Assembly: GCA_022072085.1 (NCBI GenBank)
Contig: JAJVII010000034.1
Location: forward strand, 48,406-112,405
Source of the DNA: Phycisphaerae bacterium
Lineage (GTDB): Bacteria > Planctomycetota > Phycisphaerae > JAJVII01
DNA: 64,000 bases
Direction of reading: 5' to 3'
The stretch's first letter is position 1. Each line of letters begins with the position of its first letter. This document shows positions 1 through 9,374 of this stretch, piece by piece. Under the pieces are notes generated by a model. The model ran no database searches, was not told the DNA's origin, and saw only the letters and a list, made by a program, of their open reading frames with translations. Position numbers and translations under genes: made by a program.

Positions 1-41
1 CGGTTGCGTGAACGCGGCGAAGACTCCGGCGGCGCGATCTC

Positions 42-929
42 CTACGGTCGCGGCTGAACGTTCGGGCCGACGAGGAGCAGGCCGCGGCGGGCGGCGTAGT
101 CGCGGAGCGCCTTGACCTCCGCCGGGTCGACGCGGTCCATGAGTTCGCTGTGGCCGGCGGCCCGGAAGTCGGGGTGGTATTGACCCATGATGTTGATCGT
201 CGCGCCCGGGGCGGCGGCGGCGACGGCCTCGATGACCAGGCGGCTGGCGGCCAGGTCGTTGGGCAGAACGAGGTGGCGGACCAGCAGGCCCCCGACCGCG
301 ACGCCGCGTTCGTCCAGCCGCAGTTGGCCGACCTGGCGGAACATCTCGGCAACGGCGGCCTGGGCAACGGCGGGGTAATCCTCGGCGTGCGAGTAGCGCC
401 GGGCGGTGTAGGCGTCGCCGTACTTGAAGTCGGGCATGTAGATCTGGACCAACCCTTCGAGCATCCGCAGCGTCGGGACCGACTCATAGCCGCCGCAGTT
501 ATAGACCACCGGAATCTTCAGCCCTCGCTGGCGGGCGATGCGGATCGCCTCGGCCACGACGTGGGCGATGTGCGTGGGCGTGACGAAGTTGACGTTCTCG
601 CAGCCGGCCTCGGCCAGCCGAAGGGCCAGATCGGCCAGACCGATGGGGGTCAGCTCACGCCCGGTGATCTGCTGGCTGATGTCGTGGTTCTGGCAGAAGG
701 CGCACGACAGGCTGCACCCCGAAAAGAAGATGGTCCCGCTGCCGCCGGTTCCGACAAGGCAAGGCTCCTCGCCGAAGTGCGGGCCCGAGCTGGCGACCAC
801 CGCGTCGGCGCCGGTGCGGCAGTTACCCAGTTCGCCGGCTGACCGGTCCACCTCGCAGCCCTGCGGGCAGAGCACGCATTGGGTCACCAGTTCGTGCAGG
901 CGGCGAACGTCCTGTTCGCTGTCGCTCAT
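42..929 (-). CDS. PflX-like radical SAM protein (COG1313 type)
   Basis: A 295-residue radical SAM enzyme. The cluster motif CxxxCxxC is at C72, C76 and C79, followed by Q-N as in pyruvate formate-lyase activase relatives. An N-terminal Cys-rich segment (C18, C21, C25, C37) resembles the PflX/AmmeMemoRadiSam group, which activates or modifies an unknown partner; the substrate cannot be told from sequence. The ATG at 929 has a GGAGG Shine-Dalgarno about 8 nt upstream. It follows the M14 peptidase gene by 16 nt on the same strand, so the two are probably co-transcribed. No glycyl radical enzyme is next to it. Family placement is firm, biological role unknown. Confidence 0.85.
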   Translation of the reverse strand: MSDSEQDVRRLHELVTQCVLCPQGCEVDRSAGELGNCRTGADAVVASSGPHFGEEPCLVGTGGSGTIFFSGCSLSCAFCQNHDISQQITGRELTPIGLADLALRLAEAGCENVNFVTPTHIAHVVAEAIRIARQRGLKIPVVYNCGGYESVPTLRMLEGLVQIYMPDFKYGDAYTARRYSHAEDYPAVAQAAVAEMFRQVGQLRLDERGVAVGGLLVRHLVLPNDLAASRLVIEAVAAAAPGATINIMGQYHPDFRAAGHSELMDRVDPAEVKALRDYAARRGLLLVGPNVQPRP

Positions 930-945
930 GCTAACCTCCAGGTGG

Positions 946-2073
946 TCAGGCGGTAGAGTCCAGATACGCGACGATCGCGGCGGCCAGGTCCTTCCCGAAC
1001 CGGCGGGCCGAGTCGGCGGTCACGGGCACGCCGTGGACGTCGGCATAGGGGATTTCGATGCCCGCGACCAGCCTGTTCTCGTCAAGGCCCGTGGCCCATC
1101 GTGACATCGACAACCCGCCGGCGTAGTTTCCGGCCACGTTCCATGCCTGGCCGAACGGCAAGTTGCCGTCGGCGAAATAGGGCAGAGGCCCGCGGCGGAC
1201 CGATTCGAGCACTCGGCCGAAGTGAAGCTGCCGCTCCCAGACGGGCGGCGGCTCCTGGCCGACGATGTAGATCGTCTCGTTCCACGGCTTGCCCCTGATC
1301 CAGGGGCAGTGCAGGTCGATGGCGGCGTGCGGTCGGCCCCCGGCCCACCGGGGCGCCTGCTCGCGGATGGCGGCCGTCTCGGGGTAGATGCGATGCTCGT
1401 AGTCGCGTCCGTGGTCGTGGGGCTTGCGCTGCTTGCCCTGGTCGCCGTCTTCCACGCCGTCGGTGTCGACGAAGGGGACGATCATGAACTCAATCCGGTC
1501 GCGAAGCCTGCGTCCGAGGTCGTTGTTTGCAATCGCAGTCTCGATGAGGCCTTCCATCGCATAGTTGGCCATCATCTCGCAGCAGTGGTGGCGGGCCGTG
1601 AGCAGGACGCCGTGGGGCGCCGTGCCGTCGGGGGCGCCAACAAGCAGACGCCGCACCGGGCGTCCCTTGCGGGACGTGCAGAGCGTGTCGGCCTGGATGT
1701 ATGGGCTGTCGCCCACGCGGGCGAGGAACGCGGCCAGGTTGCGATCGGTGTAGGGCATGCCCATCGAGAGGCGGACGTCGTCGACGCCGGCCGGCACGTC
1801 GTAGCGGAAGGTTGGGCCGTCGACAACGCCGGGTCCCAGCCAGGCCCAGGTCCACCCGCCGTCGAGGCTGGCGGCCGGCCCGCGGCAGGTGAGCATGTTA
1901 TCCTGCGTCATGACGAATCGCAGCGTCCGCCCGCCCGCGCCGCGGACCCGAAGATGCCAGTAGAACCATGTCTGTGATGTGTCGCGGAGGTCGGGACGAA
2001 AGCGAACTTCGTCGCCCGCGACGGATTCGACGACGGCGTTCCCGGCTGGGATGTCCGTATCAACGGTCACCAT
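946..2073 (-). CDS. M14-family zinc carboxypeptidase-like protein
   Basis: A 375-residue peptidase. Residues 1-110 form a beta-rich region resembling the N-terminal domain of cytosolic carboxypeptidases (W-F-Y-W-H-L-R-V-R near 36-44). The catalytic domain has the zinc motif HxxE at H163/E166 and a third ligand H255 in D-L-H-C. A G-I-E-I-P segment near residue 340 is the likely catalytic glutamate region. No signal peptide, so probably cytoplasmic. Start ATG at 2073 has GGAGG upstream. The gene lies between two radical SAM genes on the same strand; a functional link is not evident. M14 members cleave C-terminal residues or side-chain-linked amino acids; the substrate here is unknown. Confidence 0.8.
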   Translation of the reverse strand: MVTVDTDIPAGNAVVESVAGDEVRFRPDLRDTSQTWFYWHLRVRGAGGRTLRFVMTQDNMLTCRGPAASLDGGWTWAWLGPGVVDGPTFRYDVPAGVDDVRLSMGMPYTDRNLAAFLARVGDSPYIQADTLCTSRKGRPVRRLLVGAPDGTAPHGVLLTARHHCCEMMANYAMEGLIETAIANNDLGRRLRDRIEFMIVPFVDTDGVEDGDQGKQRKPHDHGRDYEHRIYPETAAIREQAPRWAGGRPHAAIDLHCPWIRGKPWNETIYIVGQEPPPVWERQLHFGRVLESVRRGPLPYFADGNLPFGQAWNVAGNYAGGLSMSRWATGLDENRLVAGIEIPYADVHGVPVTADSARRFGKDLAAAIVAYLDSTA

Positions 2074-2139
2074 GCCACAACCTCCAGGCGGGCGATTGTA
2101 GCCTGCTCGGAGGGGCGGGAAAAGGGACCGGCCCGGCGT

Positions 2140-3909
2140 TCACGCCGGGGAGGGGTGGACCATCGAGGCGACGACCCACTGGATCAGGCCGGCCATGGTG
2201 CCGCCCGCGGCGGGCGTGCCCTGGCGGTCGAAGTTGGCTTCGTAGAACGTGGAAGGCTCGTAGGACCACTGGCCGCCGGCCAGGCGACGGGCCTCGCGGC
2301 GGGCGGCGTGCAGGATGATGCGGCCGACCACCGGCGCCAGGATGCGGGCCTTGAGCCCGAACGCCCGCTTGACCTCGACCAGCATGTCCGACAGCCTGCG
2401 GCTGACGACGGGGTTGTCGCGGAACCAGCGTTTGGCGGCCCACAGGGCGCCGGCCATCACCTTGGCCATGTCCTCGACTTCCCACTCGAACCGCTCGCGG
2501 ACCCGCCGCTCGGGATGGTTGCGATACCGCTGCCAGCCGGCCAGCGTGCTGCCGATGACGCGCAGGATGCTGGGTCCGTTGACGTCGAAGTCACGCTGGA
2601 AGGCCCGCAGGAGCATCTCGGTTTCGTCGCCGGCGGGGATGTGCGGGTGGCGGTAGTTGAAACGGTACTGGCCATGCACGTCGGCCGGGGCGATTTCGTC
2701 GTTGGAAAGCATCACGCCCTTGGCCGACAGCTCGGCGTGCAGCGGCGTGCCCGGCGCGGGCGTGTAGAGCATGAACTGGTGGAACTCGGTGTTGTGGCTG
2801 ACGGCGTAGTCGATCGCGGCGTCGATGTTCTGCGGCGTGTGCTCCTCCAGGCCGATGATCGTGGAGCCCAGCACGCGAATGCCGTGCGCCTGGAGGTCGG
2901 CGATCAACTGGCGGGTGTCGGTGTTGTTCAGCTTGGCGTACTGGCTGGCTTTGCCTTCCAGGCCCATCCAGACCCAGGAGATGCCCAGGCCGACGAGTTC
3001 CTCGCTGGTGTAGAGCTTCAGGGCGTTGGCCGAACTGAAGACGTAAAGCGCCCAGGGCTTCTCGTTGCGGCGCATCAGCTCCAGCAGCCGCAGGGCGCGC
3101 GGGCGGTGCAGCAGGAAGTTCTCGTCCATGACGAAGAACGAGCGAACCTTCAGCGCCGACTCGAGCTGGCACATGATGTCGAACAGCTCGTCGCCGGTGC
3201 GGTAGAAGTTGACGAAGTTGCCCTTGCCGCCAAACATCGCGGAGGTCGAGCAGAAGTTGCACCCCAGCGGGCAGCCGACCGAAGGGACGACCGTGGCGGC
3301 GATGGAGCGGGGGTTCGTGCTCAGGTTCATGCCCATGGCCCGGCGGCCGAAGCCCGACATGATGTGCGGGTGGCGGATCGGGCGGTCCACGTCCTCGCCG
3401 AGGAAATGGCGCATCCAGCGGATGCCGTCGCCGCGGACGAAGTGATCGGCGTCGATGAGGTCCGGTACGTCCGGGCCGCTGGCGATGTGGCCGCCGATGA
3501 CGATCGTCGCGTTGGGCTGAAGGCGGCGGATCATCCGGCACATGGTGCGGACCTTGGCCAGGTTTGGCCTGATCGCGCCGATGCCGATGATGTCATATTC
3601 GTGGTCGGTCAGCTCCTGCTCGAACCGCTCCAGCGTCGGGAAGTCGAGCAGGACGCAGGGGGCGTCGATGTTGGCCTGGATGAACATGAGGCCCCAGCTC
3701 CGGTGGAACATGCGGAGAGAGAAGGGGCCCTGCGTGCGGGTGACCTGGTTGTGATAGAGTTCCATCGGGTTGATGGCCCGGCTGCCGTGTTCGTCGTCGC
3801 GGCCGTAGGGACCGAAGACGCTGGACAGCAGTACGCGGGCTCGGCTGCGGAGCGGAAAGACGGGTACATCGTCCAGCCCCTGGCTGCCCAACACTTGAGT
3901 AACCTGCAT
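2140..3909 (-). CDS. B12-binding domain radical SAM protein
   Basis: A 589-residue protein. Residues about 75-175 resemble a cobalamin-binding Rossmann fold (I-G-I-G-A-I-R-P-N, I-V-I-G-G-H), without a clear DxHxxG. The radical SAM core starts with CxxxCxxC at C213, C217, C220 and the P-S-V-G-C-P lead-in typical of the B12-radical SAM class. The C-terminal third (about 450-589) is helical. Such enzymes do methylations or rearrangements on lipids or natural products. Start at 3909 has AAGGA upstream. A short GC-rich inverted repeat (about 2135-2152) overlaps the stop codon and may attenuate transcription into the peptidase gene 67 nt downstream. No cobalamin riboswitch was recognised upstream. 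Confidence 0.85.
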   Translation of the reverse strand: MQVTQVLGSQGLDDVPVFPLRSRARVLLSSVFGPYGRDDEHGSRAINPMELYHNQVTRTQGPFSLRMFHRSWGLMFIQANIDAPCVLLDFPTLERFEQELTDHEYDIIGIGAIRPNLAKVRTMCRMIRRLQPNATIVIGGHIASGPDVPDLIDADHFVRGDGIRWMRHFLGEDVDRPIRHPHIMSGFGRRAMGMNLSTNPRSIAATVVPSVGCPLGCNFCSTSAMFGGKGNFVNFYRTGDELFDIMCQLESALKVRSFFVMDENFLLHRPRALRLLELMRRNEKPWALYVFSSANALKLYTSEELVGLGISWVWMGLEGKASQYAKLNNTDTRQLIADLQAHGIRVLGSTIIGLEEHTPQNIDAAIDYAVSHNTEFHQFMLYTPAPGTPLHAELSAKGVMLSNDEIAPADVHGQYRFNYRHPHIPAGDETEMLLRAFQRDFDVNGPSILRVIGSTLAGWQRYRNHPERRVRERFEWEVEDMAKVMAGALWAAKRWFRDNPVVSRRLSDMLVEVKRAFGLKARILAPVVGRIILHAARREARRLAGGQWSYEPSTFYEANFDRQGTPAAGGTMAGLIQWVVASMVHPSPA

Positions 3910-4132
3910 TTGCGCGATCCTTGCCGGCCGGTTGGGCCGTGGGGAGTAAGTCGGCCTCGTTACTGACGCGCGATTTCCGGGTGCGGCAATCGCTGAGAGG
4001 CCCGACAGAGGGCAATCCTTCGCCGGTCGAGGGAGTGCAGTCTTCTAAGGCGGCTACACAGCGGCCGGCTCAGCCGCCGGGGGGTAGCTAACTCTCATTG
4101 CGTCATTATCGCACTGATCCGGCGGCCCGCAA

Positions 4133-4180
4133 CACAAAAAAGAGAATCGCCGGCCGGCTGGGACGGGCCCAGCCGGCCGG
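4133..4180 (-). terminator. Rho-independent terminator of the lyase gene
   Basis: A perfect 13-bp stem (4150-4162 with 4168-4180, 5-nt loop), followed in the minus-strand direction by a T-rich run (complement of 4134-4141). It lies 14 nt past the lyase stop codon. Confidence 0.9.
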
Positions 4181-4193
4181 GAGTCGCTTGCGT

Positions 4194-7010
4194 TCACTTC
4201 ACCTCGACCTTGGCGACGTTGCTGATCTCGCTTTCGTTATTGGTCGCGTCGCGGCTCTTGAGGGCAAAGTAGTGCGTCCCGGCCTTGAGGCCCTTGACGG
4301 TGAAGGTCTCCTTGCTGCCGACCTTGGCGGGGGCGGGCTCGCCGGTGCAGTTCTGGGCGGCCCAGAAGCTGACGGACTCTCCGTCGCTGTCCTCGGCCAG
4401 CGTGGCGTCGTCGTACTTCACCTGGTAGACCGAGGCGGCGCCCTTGTCGCCGTCGCCGCCGGGGGCGGTCCAGGTCAGCGTGACCTCGCCGCCGGCGCCG
4501 GAAGCGGCGGCCAGATCCTTCACCGCGGCCGGCGGGGCGGTGTCCGGGCGGTCCTTCAGCCAGAGATAGGACGCGCAGCCGGCGAAGTAGACCCACTGGT
4601 TGTCGCCGAAGTCGCCGTCATACTGCTTGGCCCGCTCGGCGTCGTAGAACTCCTTCCGGCCGGTCTGGTCCCAGGAGAAGGCGGTGACCAGAGGGTCGTT
4701 GCGGGCGGTGTACATGCTCTTGGGATCGACCTTGGGATAATGCTTGGCCATGCCGATGGCCAGGTCGCGCATTCGCTCGTCGCCGCTGACGTCGTAGCTC
4801 AGCACGATGGCTCGCGAGGTGATGCCGTACATCCAGTTGTTGTTGTAGGGCCAGGCGCCGGCGAGCTTGCGCTGGGCGCGTGCCATGTTCCAGAAGTTGT
4901 CCAGGGCCTTGTCCATGTACATCTGCGTGTCCTTGTCGCCGGTCAGGTCGACGTAGAGCAGGAAGCAGCGGAAGCCCCAGCCCCACGAGCGGGAAGGATT
5001 GGCCGGCTTGTAGGCGCAGAAGCCTCCACCCAGGGCGGCGGGGTACTTCAGCCCCTCGTAGGCCCGCTGGTCGCCGTAGAACAGGTAGCAATAGAGGGCG
5101 CCGTCCAGCGACATGTGCTCCGGGTTGGGCAGCGGCCATTCGGCGCGGCTGTAGCGGCCCTGGCTGTACTTCGTGACTTCGTCGTCGCTCAGGTGCTTGA
5201 ACCGCCCCCACTCCTCGTCGATGCTCTGCTGGAGCAAGGCGTCGAAGCTGGGATGGTTCCATCGCGGGTTGTCGCCGACGCGATAGCAGCGGACCTCGCT
5301 GAAGTGCCGCAGCCGCGGATAGGCCAGGTCGCGCCAGCCCCGGGTCTGGGCGTTGATGAACCGCCAGGCGAAGTCGTTGGTGGCGATGGCCTCGTAGTTC
5401 CAGGGGCTGTGCCCGGCGAACTCCTCCCAGCGGCAGCCCCAGCTCTGCCAGCCGTAGGCGTTGCCCTTGAGGTAGTCGGTCATGAAGTAACGCCGCAGCG
5501 TCAGCTTCTCGGGGAAGTCGTCCTCGGAGTGGATCGGGCGATAGGGCCCCACGTCGGCCAGGGCCCCGCAGGCGGCGTAGTGCTCGGGCGTGCAAAGGGC
5601 GTGGAGCGGCGGGTCGACGCTGTCGGCGACGACGTGCGGCCAGGGGCGGTTGCGGTAGAGATTCCACCAGGGGCTGCGGCCGCCGGTGTCGCGGGCGTAG
5701 GTGATGCCCTTGCCCTTGTAGTCCCGGGCGTAGAAGTAGAGCCAGGTCTCCATGCCCGCGCCGCCGCCCTCGGCGATCCAGTGGACCTGCGAGTACTCGC
5801 GCGGCAGGATGCCGATGCGGACCGAGCCGTCCTGGCTGACCGTGACGGCCTTGGGGAACTTCTCGCGGAAGTATCGCGGCACGATGACCACGCCGAATTT
5901 CTCGCCGCTGAGGTTCACGACGCCCCAGGCGTGATCGCCGCTGGACAGTTCCTGCTCGCCGGCGCCCGTGTGCTTGGTGATCCGGTAGCCGCGGAAGGTG
6001 GAGAGTTTCACCTGCTCCTTGCCATGCTGCTCGATGCCCGGGTTGATCTTCCAGGTTTCCGAACCGTTGGAGTCCTGGTAGACGGTCATGGAGTCGCCGA
6101 CCTTCAATTCGCCGTCGATCGGGGCGACGCCGTAGACGCGGTAGAGGGACACCGGCCCGTGGTCGGCGTAGTCGGGGTTGGAGTTGACGGCCGGTCCGAT
6201 GTTGACCTTCGTCAGCAGCGAGTAGTCCTCGAACGTCGGGGCGCCGTTGCTGGCGGCCTCGTTGTTCTCGATGACCGGGTCGAACTTCACCATCGCGCTG
6301 TTGGCGAAGAAGTGCATGCGGACCTCGAACCGGTCCATGCCGCGGCTGTAGCCCTTGCCGCCGGCTGCCTTGTGCAGGCCCCGCGCCAGCACGCAGACCC
6401 GCACCGGCCCGGACTCCTCGACCTTCACTTCCTCGGTCCCCTCCGTCGAGTTGTACTTCAGGCCGTAGGTATCCTCGACCACCGACCCGTTGTTGTCGGA
6501 CGGGCTGACGATCAACTCGTCGTCGGTGAACTGCCCGTCGCCGTTGGCGTCCAGCCAGGCGCTCTGGATCAGGTTGAACCGCTTCCTGCCGATGACGAAA
6601 CGGGCCGGGCCGGTGTCGACCGTGATCGCGTCGTCCGTCTGCGTGACCTTCAGCGGCGAATCGACCTTCGGATCGCCGCCGTTGGTCAGGTAATAGGTCT
6701 TCCTGCTGAACTCGCCCGTCGCGGCCTGGAAGTCCACAAGCACCCAGCGGATGGAGTTGTCCTTGCGCAGCCAGCGGGCCAGCACGCGGAACTGCGCGGG
6801 CACGACGTTGCCCTTGTCGTCCAGCAGCCGCAATTCCGAAGTCTCGCTGGCCTGCCCGGGCAGCAGCGGTACGCCGTTGCTCACGTCGCTCAAAGGCCGG
6901 TTGGCGCCGTCGTAGTCCTTGACGGTCAGGGGGATCTTCCATTCCGCCGCCAGCGATGTGGCCGCCGAGAGGGCGAGAACTGCCGCAGCGGTCAACAGAG
7001 TCCTGCGCAT
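4194..7010 (-). CDS. Exported exo-rhamnogalacturonan lyase-like protein (PL26/PcRGLX-type) with C-terminal FnIII domain
   Basis: About 938 residues. The start chosen at 7010 gives a classic signal peptide (M-R-R-T-L-L-T-A-A-A, cleavage after S-L-A-A) and has AGGAAGGA upstream; an in-frame ATG 10 codons earlier is less likely. The mature protein begins with the beta-barrel region of the exo-rhamnogalacturonan lyase family, then an aromatic-rich helical toroid with many W and Y residues (about 440-800), consistent with a polysaccharide lyase. Residues about 830-938 look like a fibronectin type III domain. It would degrade rhamnogalacturonan-type pectin outside the cytoplasm. Monocistronic: own terminator downstream, divergent from the pilus locus. 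The family call rests on overall resemblance; active-site residues were not mapped. Confidence 0.7.
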   Translation of the reverse strand: MRRTLLTAAAVLALSAATSLAAEWKIPLTVKDYDGANRPLSDVSNGVPLLPGQASETSELRLLDDKGNVVPAQFRVLARWLRKDNSIRWVLVDFQAATGEFSRKTYYLTNGGDPKVDSPLKVTQTDDAITVDTGPARFVIGRKRFNLIQSAWLDANGDGQFTDDELIVSPSDNNGSVVEDTYGLKYNSTEGTEEVKVEESGPVRVCVLARGLHKAAGGKGYSRGMDRFEVRMHFFANSAMVKFDPVIENNEAASNGAPTFEDYSLLTKVNIGPAVNSNPDYADHGPVSLYRVYGVAPIDGELKVGDSMTVYQDSNGSETWKINPGIEQHGKEQVKLSTFRGYRITKHTGAGEQELSSGDHAWGVVNLSGEKFGVVIVPRYFREKFPKAVTVSQDGSVRIGILPREYSQVHWIAEGGGAGMETWLYFYARDYKGKGITYARDTGGRSPWWNLYRNRPWPHVVADSVDPPLHALCTPEHYAACGALADVGPYRPIHSEDDFPEKLTLRRYFMTDYLKGNAYGWQSWGCRWEEFAGHSPWNYEAIATNDFAWRFINAQTRGWRDLAYPRLRHFSEVRCYRVGDNPRWNHPSFDALLQQSIDEEWGRFKHLSDDEVTKYSQGRYSRAEWPLPNPEHMSLDGALYCYLFYGDQRAYEGLKYPAALGGGFCAYKPANPSRSWGWGFRCFLLYVDLTGDKDTQMYMDKALDNFWNMARAQRKLAGAWPYNNNWMYGITSRAIVLSYDVSGDERMRDLAIGMAKHYPKVDPKSMYTARNDPLVTAFSWDQTGRKEFYDAERAKQYDGDFGDNQWVYFAGCASYLWLKDRPDTAPPAAVKDLAAASGAGGEVTLTWTAPGGDGDKGAASVYQVKYDDATLAEDSDGESVSFWAAQNCTGEPAPAKVGSKETFTVKGLKAGTHYFALKSRDATNNESEISNVAKVEVK

Positions 7011-7382
7011 CTTCGTTCCTTCCTGGTAGGGGGGACGCACTGGCGATGCCGGACACTCGGCCGGCTCTGCGCCAATCGCTCAAACATAGTGACAACTGAA
7101 TCGGCGGGCAAGAGTGGCGTGAACTTCGGGCCAAGTCGGTCCGATCTCGTCGCATCAGAATGCTTGTTCGCGAGCCGGCGAGGCGGCCCGCTGGCCGCAC
7201 GCCGCCGCGGAATCGCAACGCCTTTGAACAATTCAACTTGCCTAGATTAACAGGCCGATGTACTATATTGTTAGAGGTGGTCCCTTTTCCTCGTATCTTC
7301 GGCCCCCCGGCGGGGTTGATCGATGCGGGAAGTTGTGGTTATCGGTCTGCGCCGTTGGCATGCGGACCGCTTGCGGGTGGCT
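7011..7382. other. Divergent intergenic region between lyase and pilus locus
   Basis: A 372-bp gap between divergent genes (312 bp if the ATPase starts at 7323). It contains the plus-strand promoter described separately. No RNA gene or protein gene is convincing here; short open frames lack ribosome sites. Confidence 0.6.
7238..7266 (+). promoter_or_regulatory. Sigma-70-type promoter for the Tad locus
   Basis: TTGCCT (7238-7243), exactly 17 bp, then TACTAT (7261-7266), in an AT-richer patch. Predicted start of transcription is about 7273, upstream of the first CpaF gene. TGTTAGA lies just after the -10. Confidence 0.65.
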
Positions 7383-8570
7383 ATGACCAGTGCGGGCATA
7401 TTTGCGTACACCGTGGACCATTTCCTGGCCCCGGTGATGCCGTACGTCCGGGACCCGACGGTCACCGAGATTATGATCAACGGGCCCTCGGAGGTCTACG
7501 TCGAGCGCGGCGGGCGGCTGGAGCGGACCGACGTCCGTTTCGCCGACAACGAGGCCTACCTGGCGGCCATCAACAACGTGCTCCAGTTCACCGGCAAGCG
7601 GCTGACCAAGGACAACCCGCTGGTGGACGCCCGGCTGCCCGATGGTTCCCGCGTGCATGTCGTGCTCCAGCCGCTGTCGCGGTTCGGCACGGCCATGACC
7701 ATCCGCAAGTTCTCCAAGGACATGTTCGGCCTGGACAAGCTGCTGGAACTGGGCTCGCTCACCGCCGACGCCGCCGAGTATCTCAAGGTCATCGTGATGT
7801 CCGAGAAGAACCTGCTGGTCAGCGGCGGCACCAGCAGCGGCAAGACGGTCCTGCTGAACGTGCTGAGCAACTTCATTCCGCACTACCAGCGGATCGTGGT
7901 GATCGAGGACTCAGCCGAACTGGAGTTGCAGCAGGAGCACGTCGTTTCCCTCGAGGGGCGCGGGCCTGACCGCTATGGCAAGGGGGCGATCTACATCCGC
8001 GATCTGTTCAAGAGTTCGCTGCGGCTTCGACCCGACCGCATCATCGTCGGCGAAGTCCGTGGCGGCGAAGCCCTGGACATGATCCAGGCGATGACCTCCG
8101 GCCACGCCGGCTCGATGAGCACGCTGCACGCCAGCACGCCGCTGGACGCGCTCAACCGCCTTGAGACGCTGGCCCTGATGAGCAAGGTCGAACTGCCGCT
8201 GTATGCCCTGCGGGCGCAGGTGGCATCGGCGATCGACGTGATCGTGCAGGTGACGCGTTTCCCCGACGGCCGTCGCGGCCTGACCATGATCAGCGAGGTC
8301 ATGCCGCTGGAGACCGAGTCCGGCCACGAGGGCCGTTATCGCGTGCGGGACATCTTCCGCTACGAGTTGGCGACCGGGCTGGCCGGCAAGCGCGGCGAAG
8401 GGGCGCTTCTGTGGACCCGGCAGCGGTCTATCTTCTCACGTGAGCCGAAGGTCCACGTGCTGTTCGAGCAGATCGAGCGTCCGGCCGTGCGGGAGATATT
8501 CGACGTGCCGGAACTGGAATCCGCGGACGGTCCCGAGGGGCCGCCGCAGAAAATCAGGGCGGAGGAATGA
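7383..8570 (+). CDS. cpaF: CpaF/TadA-family secretion ATPase (stand-alone)
   Basis: About 395 residues from the chosen ATG; an in-frame ATG at 7323 would add 20 residues that do not look like the family. It carries the P-loop G-G-T-S-S-G-K-T (near 7820), an Asp box (R-P-D-R-I-I-V-G-E-V-R-G-G-E) and the His box (G-S-M-S-T-L-H-A) of type II/IV secretion ATPases. The hexameric ATPase powers assembly of Flp pili at the inner membrane. It lacks the long N-terminal domain of usual CpaF and of the second ATPase at 18280. First gene of the pilus locus; it almost touches the pilin gene at 8573. Two different CpaF proteins in one locus is unusual. Confidence 0.9.
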   Translation: MTSAGIFAYTVDHFLAPVMPYVRDPTVTEIMINGPSEVYVERGGRLERTDVRFADNEAYLAAINNVLQFTGKRLTKDNPLVDARLPDGSRVHVVLQPLSRFGTAMTIRKFSKDMFGLDKLLELGSLTADAAEYLKVIVMSEKNLLVSGGTSSGKTVLLNVLSNFIPHYQRIVVIEDSAELELQQEHVVSLEGRGPDRYGKGAIYIRDLFKSSLRLRPDRIIVGEVRGGEALDMIQAMTSGHAGSMSTLHASTPLDALNRLETLALMSKVELPLYALRAQVASAIDVIVQVTRFPDGRRGLTMISEVMPLETESGHEGRYRVRDIFRYELATGLAGKRGEGALLWTRQRSIFSREPKVHVLFEQIERPAVREIFDVPELESADGPEGPPQKIRAEE

Positions 8571-8572
8571 CC

Positions 8573-8773
8573 ATGCTCCGTCGATGGATCAACGGCTTGT
8601 GGAAGACCTCGCGGCGGCTGGCGGCCGACGAGCAGGGCTCGGCGGCGATGGAATACGCCCTGCTGCTGGCGGTGATCGCGATTCCGCTGCTGGCGGTCTT
8701 TCGGATCATGTTCGCGCTGCTGGTCGCAAGGTACCAGATGACGTCGATGCTGAGCGGCTGGCCTTTCCCGTAA
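8573..8773 (+). CDS. flp: Flp-type pilin (first copy)
   Basis: A 66-residue prepilin. A basic leader ends in Q-G, followed by S-A-A-M-E-Y, the G|xxxxEY processing site of Flp pilins, then a hydrophobic helix (A-L-L-L-A-V-I-A-I-P-L-L). The ATG at 8573 was preferred to the overlapping ATG at 8567 because the GGAGG at 8561-8565 is correctly spaced only for 8573. Cleaved by the prepilin peptidase at 9375, it would be a pilus subunit or minor pilin. The remaining mature part is short and carries no obvious ligand-binding feature. Confidence 0.8.
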   Translation: MLRRWINGLWKTSRRLAADEQGSAAMEYALLLAVIAIPLLAVFRIMFALLVARYQMTSMLSGWPFP

Positions 8774-8964
8774 CTTGTTGCCAGCCGGCTTGTTTACAGT
8801 AATGGACTAGGGTTCTGCGGGTCGGGGCGCCGGTGCGGGAATTGCCGGACAGGCCCGGCCGATCGGCCGATAAGTGAAGATGTCGAAATGCCGCCTCGCC
8901 CGATGTTCGAGCGGGGCCGTAGACTGGGCGGGCGTCCGCCCGTATCCACACAGGAGGAGCTTTC

Positions 8965-9189
8965 ATGCTCAGCCGCGTGAAGAGGACGTTGGTCCGCTTC
9001 CTCAACGATGACGGCGGTGACGTCAAGATCGAGTATCTGCTGCTGCTCGCGGTCATCGCGCTGCCCCTGCTCGGCCTGCTGATCTGGTACCGCGACGACC
9101 TGGGCAAGTGGCTCGGGCAGAAGTGGGAACAGTACCGCACGCCGGGCCAGGGCGACCCGGTCCGTCCGTCGGACTCTCAGGGTCCGTGA
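8965..9189 (+). CDS. flp: Flp-type pilin (second copy)
   Basis: A 74-residue prepilin with D-G-G followed by D-V-K-I-E-Y, again the G|xxxxEY site, and a hydrophobic stretch (L-L-L-L-A-V-I-A-L-P-L-L-G-L-L). A strong AGGAGG site lies 6-7 nt upstream, better than that of the first pilin. The C-terminal tail is hydrophilic with W, K, Q and prolines. The 191-bp gap before it contains a GGCCGATCGGCC palindrome (around 8857) that could set transcript ratios. The strong ribosome site suggests this may be the major pilin; that is inference. Confidence 0.8.
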   Translation: MLSRVKRTLVRFLNDDGGDVKIEYLLLLAVIALPLLGLLIWYRDDLGKWLGQKWEQYRTPGQGDPVRPSDSQGP

Positions 9190-9374
9190 CGCCTGTTGAG
9201 GGCCTGGTCCCGCGAAGGCACTGCCTGATCGCGGCTGCAGCGTGACGTGCCTTCGTCGTGACGAATGACGAGACGCCTCGGGTTCTGCCTGCGCAGGGCC
9301 CGAGGCGATACGATTGGAGCCTGCACGGACAGTCGCGGTCCGGGCGGGCTCGCGGTGCAGGGAGCCGGGACCGA

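Noticed and set aside
3910..4130. Cobalamin riboswitch upstream of the B12-binding radical SAM gene
   Set aside because: I looked for the B12-box (GCCACTG-like) and did not find it.
4098..7250. A 1,050-codon plus-strand frame opposite the lyase gene
   Set aside because: Antisense to a clear exported lyase with signal peptide and terminator; low-complexity Val/Gly/Leu product.
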